Shown here in pieces: positions 62,401 to 64,000 of a DNA stretch of 64,000 nucleotides. A program made the translations under genes and the position numbers. The stretch lies in assembly GCA_964454265.1 (NCBI GenBank), contig CAYVXD010000002.1, positions 8,659 to 72,658 on the forward strand, in the 5' to 3' direction. Numbering within the stretch: position 1 is the stretch's first letter; each line of letters starts with the position of its first letter. The stretch is from JAUWMI01 sp964454265 (lineage in GTDB: Bacteria > Sumerlaeota > Sumerlaeia > MWCT01 > JAUWMI01). Below the pieces are notes generated by a model. That model did not search any database, was not told the DNA's origin, and saw only the letters and a program-made list of their open reading frames with translations.

Positions 62401-64000
62401 CCAGGGAGCTGCTGGACGCAGGGAAATACGATGAGGCACAGGCCAAGCTGGAGCAAGCGGTGGGGGTTTATCCGGAGAACAAGACGGCAAAGGATCTGCT
62501 GGCCCAGGTAGCAGCGACGAAAGAGGAGCAGCGTCTCCTGCTGATCCGGAACAAGCTGGCGGATGGGGAACGGTTATATAAGGAAGGGGCATATAAGCTA
62601 GCACTCGAGAAATTTCAAGAGGTCTTACAATACGATCCGGAAAATGCCAAAGCCACCCGCCATATTCGGCTTTGCAACACAAGAATCGAAGAGCAAAGGA
62701 TGGTTGCAGAGAAGGAAGAGCTAAAGCATCGGGCCGAACGGGCTGAAGAGCTTTTTAAAGAAGGGCTGGCTGCCTATCAGGGTGAAGACATTAGGACTGC
62801 TGTTGCGAAGTGGCGGGAGGTACTAGCAGCCAATCCTGACCACCTCAGGGCACAAACCTATCTTGAGCAAACCCGGGAGGAATACGAGCGCTTCCTGGCG
62901 CGTAGCAAGGAGGTGGAGGACTTTCAAGCCAAAGAAGAAGCTGCGCAGAGAAAACTCGACATGCCGGTAACGATCTCCACTACCGAAACCACCGATTTGA
63001 AGGAGTTCCTGCGAACACTCTCGCTAGCAACCGGGATTAACTTTTACGTGGCAGAGGGTGTAGAGGCAAGTGTCTTCGCCAAATTCGACGATATTCCGTT
63101 GCGAGAAATTCTGGACTCAATTTTGCTGCCAATCGGATTAAAATGGTCTCGTAAACCTGGAACGGACATCGTCACCGTCACGATGCATTTACAGATGAAG
63201 GTGTTTTCATTAACGCCCGAAGAGATTACCAAAGTCAGGGCAATGATGGAGACGAAGTTTCTCCAGAGGATTTTGTGGCCTCCAGATGCGACACCAAAAG
63301 TAAAGGGAGTTGAATTGAGGCTGGACGAGCGCGAAGCGCTTTTGATCAGCACAGATTCGAAGTCCAACATTGAGCGGCTGGACGCCTTGCTAAAGGATCT
63401 CAAGTACGAGATGGCCCCATCGCTGATCTATCGGAGCTACACTATCCGTCCGGAGCTCGGGCCGAAGATCAAAGCGCTGATTGAGGGGATGCTACAGGCA
63501 GAGAGCCGCGCTCCATACAGCAAGGAACGCAAGTTGCTCATCAGCGAGGGCGAGCTCATCGTGAAGGACACACCGGAGAATATTAAAAAGATTGAGGAAT
63601 TACTGCAAGAGAAGGCATTCATCGCGAAGTTGCGCGAGGACAAGATTCGCGTGGAAACGTATAATGTTGCTCCTGCGTGGATAGAGAAGAATCCTGAGCA
63701 GGTACAGCAGTTTGGTGACTATGTTGTTGAAGTGATTGAGACAATGCTGTATGCCAAGACCGGGCGCAGCGCTGCACGACAGGAGGGGCGCCGGCTCTGG
63801 TACGACCGCTCTACCATGCAGTTGACCGTTACAGATTATCCTGACAATCTGAAAGCCGTGAGTAAGTTTCTGGCCAGCTTGCCTATGATTGAAAAGCGCA
63901 GAAAGTCGGAGATAATTTTTCTCAAGCATGTGAAGGCTATAGACCTGGCAGATCAGTTGCGCCAGGTGCTCGGGCTTGAGCCGACTGAGGCACGAGAAGA
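59466..64000 (+). CDS. Giant TPR/coiled-coil secretin-like protein, C-terminus cut by window edge
   Basis: The frame is open from the start to the last base, over 1500 codons. A signal peptide (VLVLISIVFFGISLLIAADD) is followed by about 1,150 residues of alternating Ala/Glu/Lys-rich coiled coil and TPR units (xAIAEFEAVLKLD, KAIKKYKEALEID). From about residue 1160 secretin-type domains appear: an STN-like fold (TDLKEFLRTLSLATGINFYV, DDIPLREILDSILLPIGLKW) and then N1-like units (TYNVAPAWIEK; FLKHVKAIDLADQLRQVLGL). The membrane-pore domain would lie beyond the window. GTG 59466, TTG 59463 and ATG 59472 are all possible starts; GGAG at 59451 favours the first two. Confidence 0.85.
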   Translation, partial: MIMKRYTPGKKQVLVLISIVFFGISLLIAADDSPTNDPASSPELKQIAQVDESFDTLIEQRKAAEVAEYLKKAKEYYDNAEFTFALINYERALRLDKHNVKIQQLIEECKLRQAQQQALLAEIPLGAERDEYVKEKYKEGKQLYRDKAYEEAKNVFEQIWIITGDYRATKKYLKRIKDRLATSETPVAVTPSPSLVVKEAKEKAAEEERKAIASHLDKAEAYLKQSQLAMAKAEVRQVFELEPRNRQARALEKKINVELEAARVAETERLEAERKREQQEAQQALIANLLARGNALQANQEFKSAIAEYERILSIDKNNQEAKQAIAQAKTAEKTAAKAAKKDKERAEQEAKQRERAEALIAEGDELFQADKFEKAIKKYKEALEIDAENTRATAQLAIAQEALAAQQAAVRLPEEEKRRAEAEARKKRERDEAIASQLKAAEKLLARNKFQEAIAEAKEALELDPANVDANAFLARAEQAEAQEHERLLREREQKEKQEKIAAHLRKAKGLLKQNGYADAIAEFEAVLKLDAANAKALAGVQNARKSLAKAEARATKDEQKRAEQEAKQRERAEALIAEGDELFQADKFEKAIKKYKEALEIDAENTRATAQLAIAQEALAAQQAAVRLPEEEKRRAEAEARKKRERDEAIASQLKAAEKLLARNKFQEAIAEAKEALELDPANVDANAFLARAEQAEAQEHERLLKEREQKEKQEKIAVHLRKAEDLLGQKSYEEAIAEFEAILKLDPKNRALAEALAGIQDARESLAKAEEAKPKEEEKREKTEAEKAALEKAKAEEEAKQKEIAAHIRKAEELLGQESHADAIAEFEAVLKLDTANAKALAGVQNARESLAKAEEAKAKEERKKAEAEKAALEKAKAEEEAKQKEIEKLEKASLEQAKQLTAEGIALFDKKKYEEALERFDKALALEPLYSEAVVYKGRTEVALAQIREEEEKKRAEQRRKEEAMLTSQHLTAEARELLDAGKYDEAQAKLEQAVGVYPENKTAKDLLAQVAATKEEQRLLLIRNKLADGERLYKEGAYKLALEKFQEVLQYDPENAKATRHIRLCNTRIEEQRMVAEKEELKHRAERAEELFKEGLAAYQGEDIRTAVAKWREVLAANPDHLRAQTYLEQTREEYERFLARSKEVEDFQAKEEAAQRKLDMPVTISTTETTDLKEFLRTLSLATGINFYVAEGVEASVFAKFDDIPLREILDSILLPIGLKWSRKPGTDIVTVTMHLQMKVFSLTPEEITKVRAMMETKFLQRILWPPDATPKVKGVELRLDEREALLISTDSKSNIERLDALLKDLKYEMAPSLIYRSYTIRPELGPKIKALIEGMLQAESRAPYSKERKLLISEGELIVKDTPENIKKIEELLQEKAFIAKLREDKIRVETYNVAPAWIEKNPEQVQQFGDYVVEVIETMLYAKTGRSAARQEGRRLWYDRSTMQLTVTDYPDNLKAVSKFLASLPMIEKRRKSEIIFLKHVKAIDLADQLRQVLGLEPTEARE
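60499..60910 (+). repeat. 412-bp direct duplication, first copy
   Basis: This segment appears base-for-base identical to 61150-61561. The offset is 651 bp, exactly 217 codons, so the reading frame is kept. It encodes AEALIAEGDELFQADKFEKA and the following coiled coil and TPR. Silent sites are also identical. Confidence 0.85.
61150..61561 (+). repeat. 412-bp direct duplication, second copy
   Basis: Second copy of the block at 60499-60910. Beyond 61561 the two continue similar but with scattered changes (GAG for GAA, AAA for AGA). Shorter, more diverged relatives of the neighbouring HLRKAxxLL unit occur at about 60972, 61629 and 61894. Confidence 0.85.

Overview
The window reads as chromosome of a Gram-negative bacterium of moderate GC. 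The signs are a Kdo transferase for LPS, an AMIN/Amidase_3 cell-wall amidase, lipoprotein signals and a PilM/secretin-type locus. The mix of a BlaI/M56 pair fused to beta-helix modules, parallel beta-helix exoproteins, a GH172 (DUF2961) protein and abundant palindromic intergenic repeats suggests an uncultured lineage near the PVC/Omnitrophota/Sumerlaeota type. No rRNA is present, so the phylum is inference only.

Layout. 0-4.1 kb: a truncated secreted protein, an S23-type four-helix-bundle gene and two tandem parallel beta-helix paralogues, separated by arrays of a degenerate 8-bp repeat. 4.6-10.4 kb: an MBL-fold hydrolase, then a BlaI repressor / M56 metalloprotease pair with a TACA-N2-TGTA operator, and a secreted DUF4350-like protein. 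10.5-24.5 kb: housekeeping and envelope genes, mostly on the minus strand (ftsY, GT39, GHL10, TIGR02757, waaA, nusB, amidase, a TPR protein, a histidine kinase and response regulator, a parvulin isomerase), plus a pentapeptide-repeat/J-domain/TPR fusion on the plus strand.

24.5-36.1 kb: the F-type ATP synthase operon (atpZ-like, atpI-like, B, E, F, H, A, G, D) on the minus strand. The last gene, atpC, is separated from atpD by a 4.2-kb accessory block. That block holds a methyltransferase, a decayed nucleotidyltransferase pair, a frameshifted DUF433 gene, a small membrane-protein relic, a MntA/HepT toxin-antitoxin pair and a miniature transposon-like element. Three genes of the block are each preceded by the same ~70-bp repeat. 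AtpA has an unusual P-loop (GDRQTGKG), and its 3' end lies in a palindromic repeat.

38.2-42.1 kb: an accessory island at tRNA-Pro(CGG). It has a broken tyrosine recombinase carrying a 25-bp inverted repeat, an Orc1/Cdc6-like AAA+ ATPase behind large palindromes, and a SIR2-like gene held between two attC-like sites, which makes it a probable integron cassette without a visible integrase.

42.3-64 kb: a polytopic TPR glycosyltransferase-like protein, a YVTN-propeller/phosphoesterase lipoprotein, a 30-residue bS22/mS38-type ribosomal protein, a class II aldolase and a fucose-isomerase-like enzyme (probably one sugar pathway), an RlmD-like rRNA methyltransferase, a YkgJ-type cysteine cluster protein, a large TPR-like exported protein and a GH172 lipoprotein. 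The window closes with a PilM-PilN fusion, a small membrane protein and a very long TPR/coiled-coil secretin-like protein that runs off the end and contains an apparently perfect 412-bp internal duplication.
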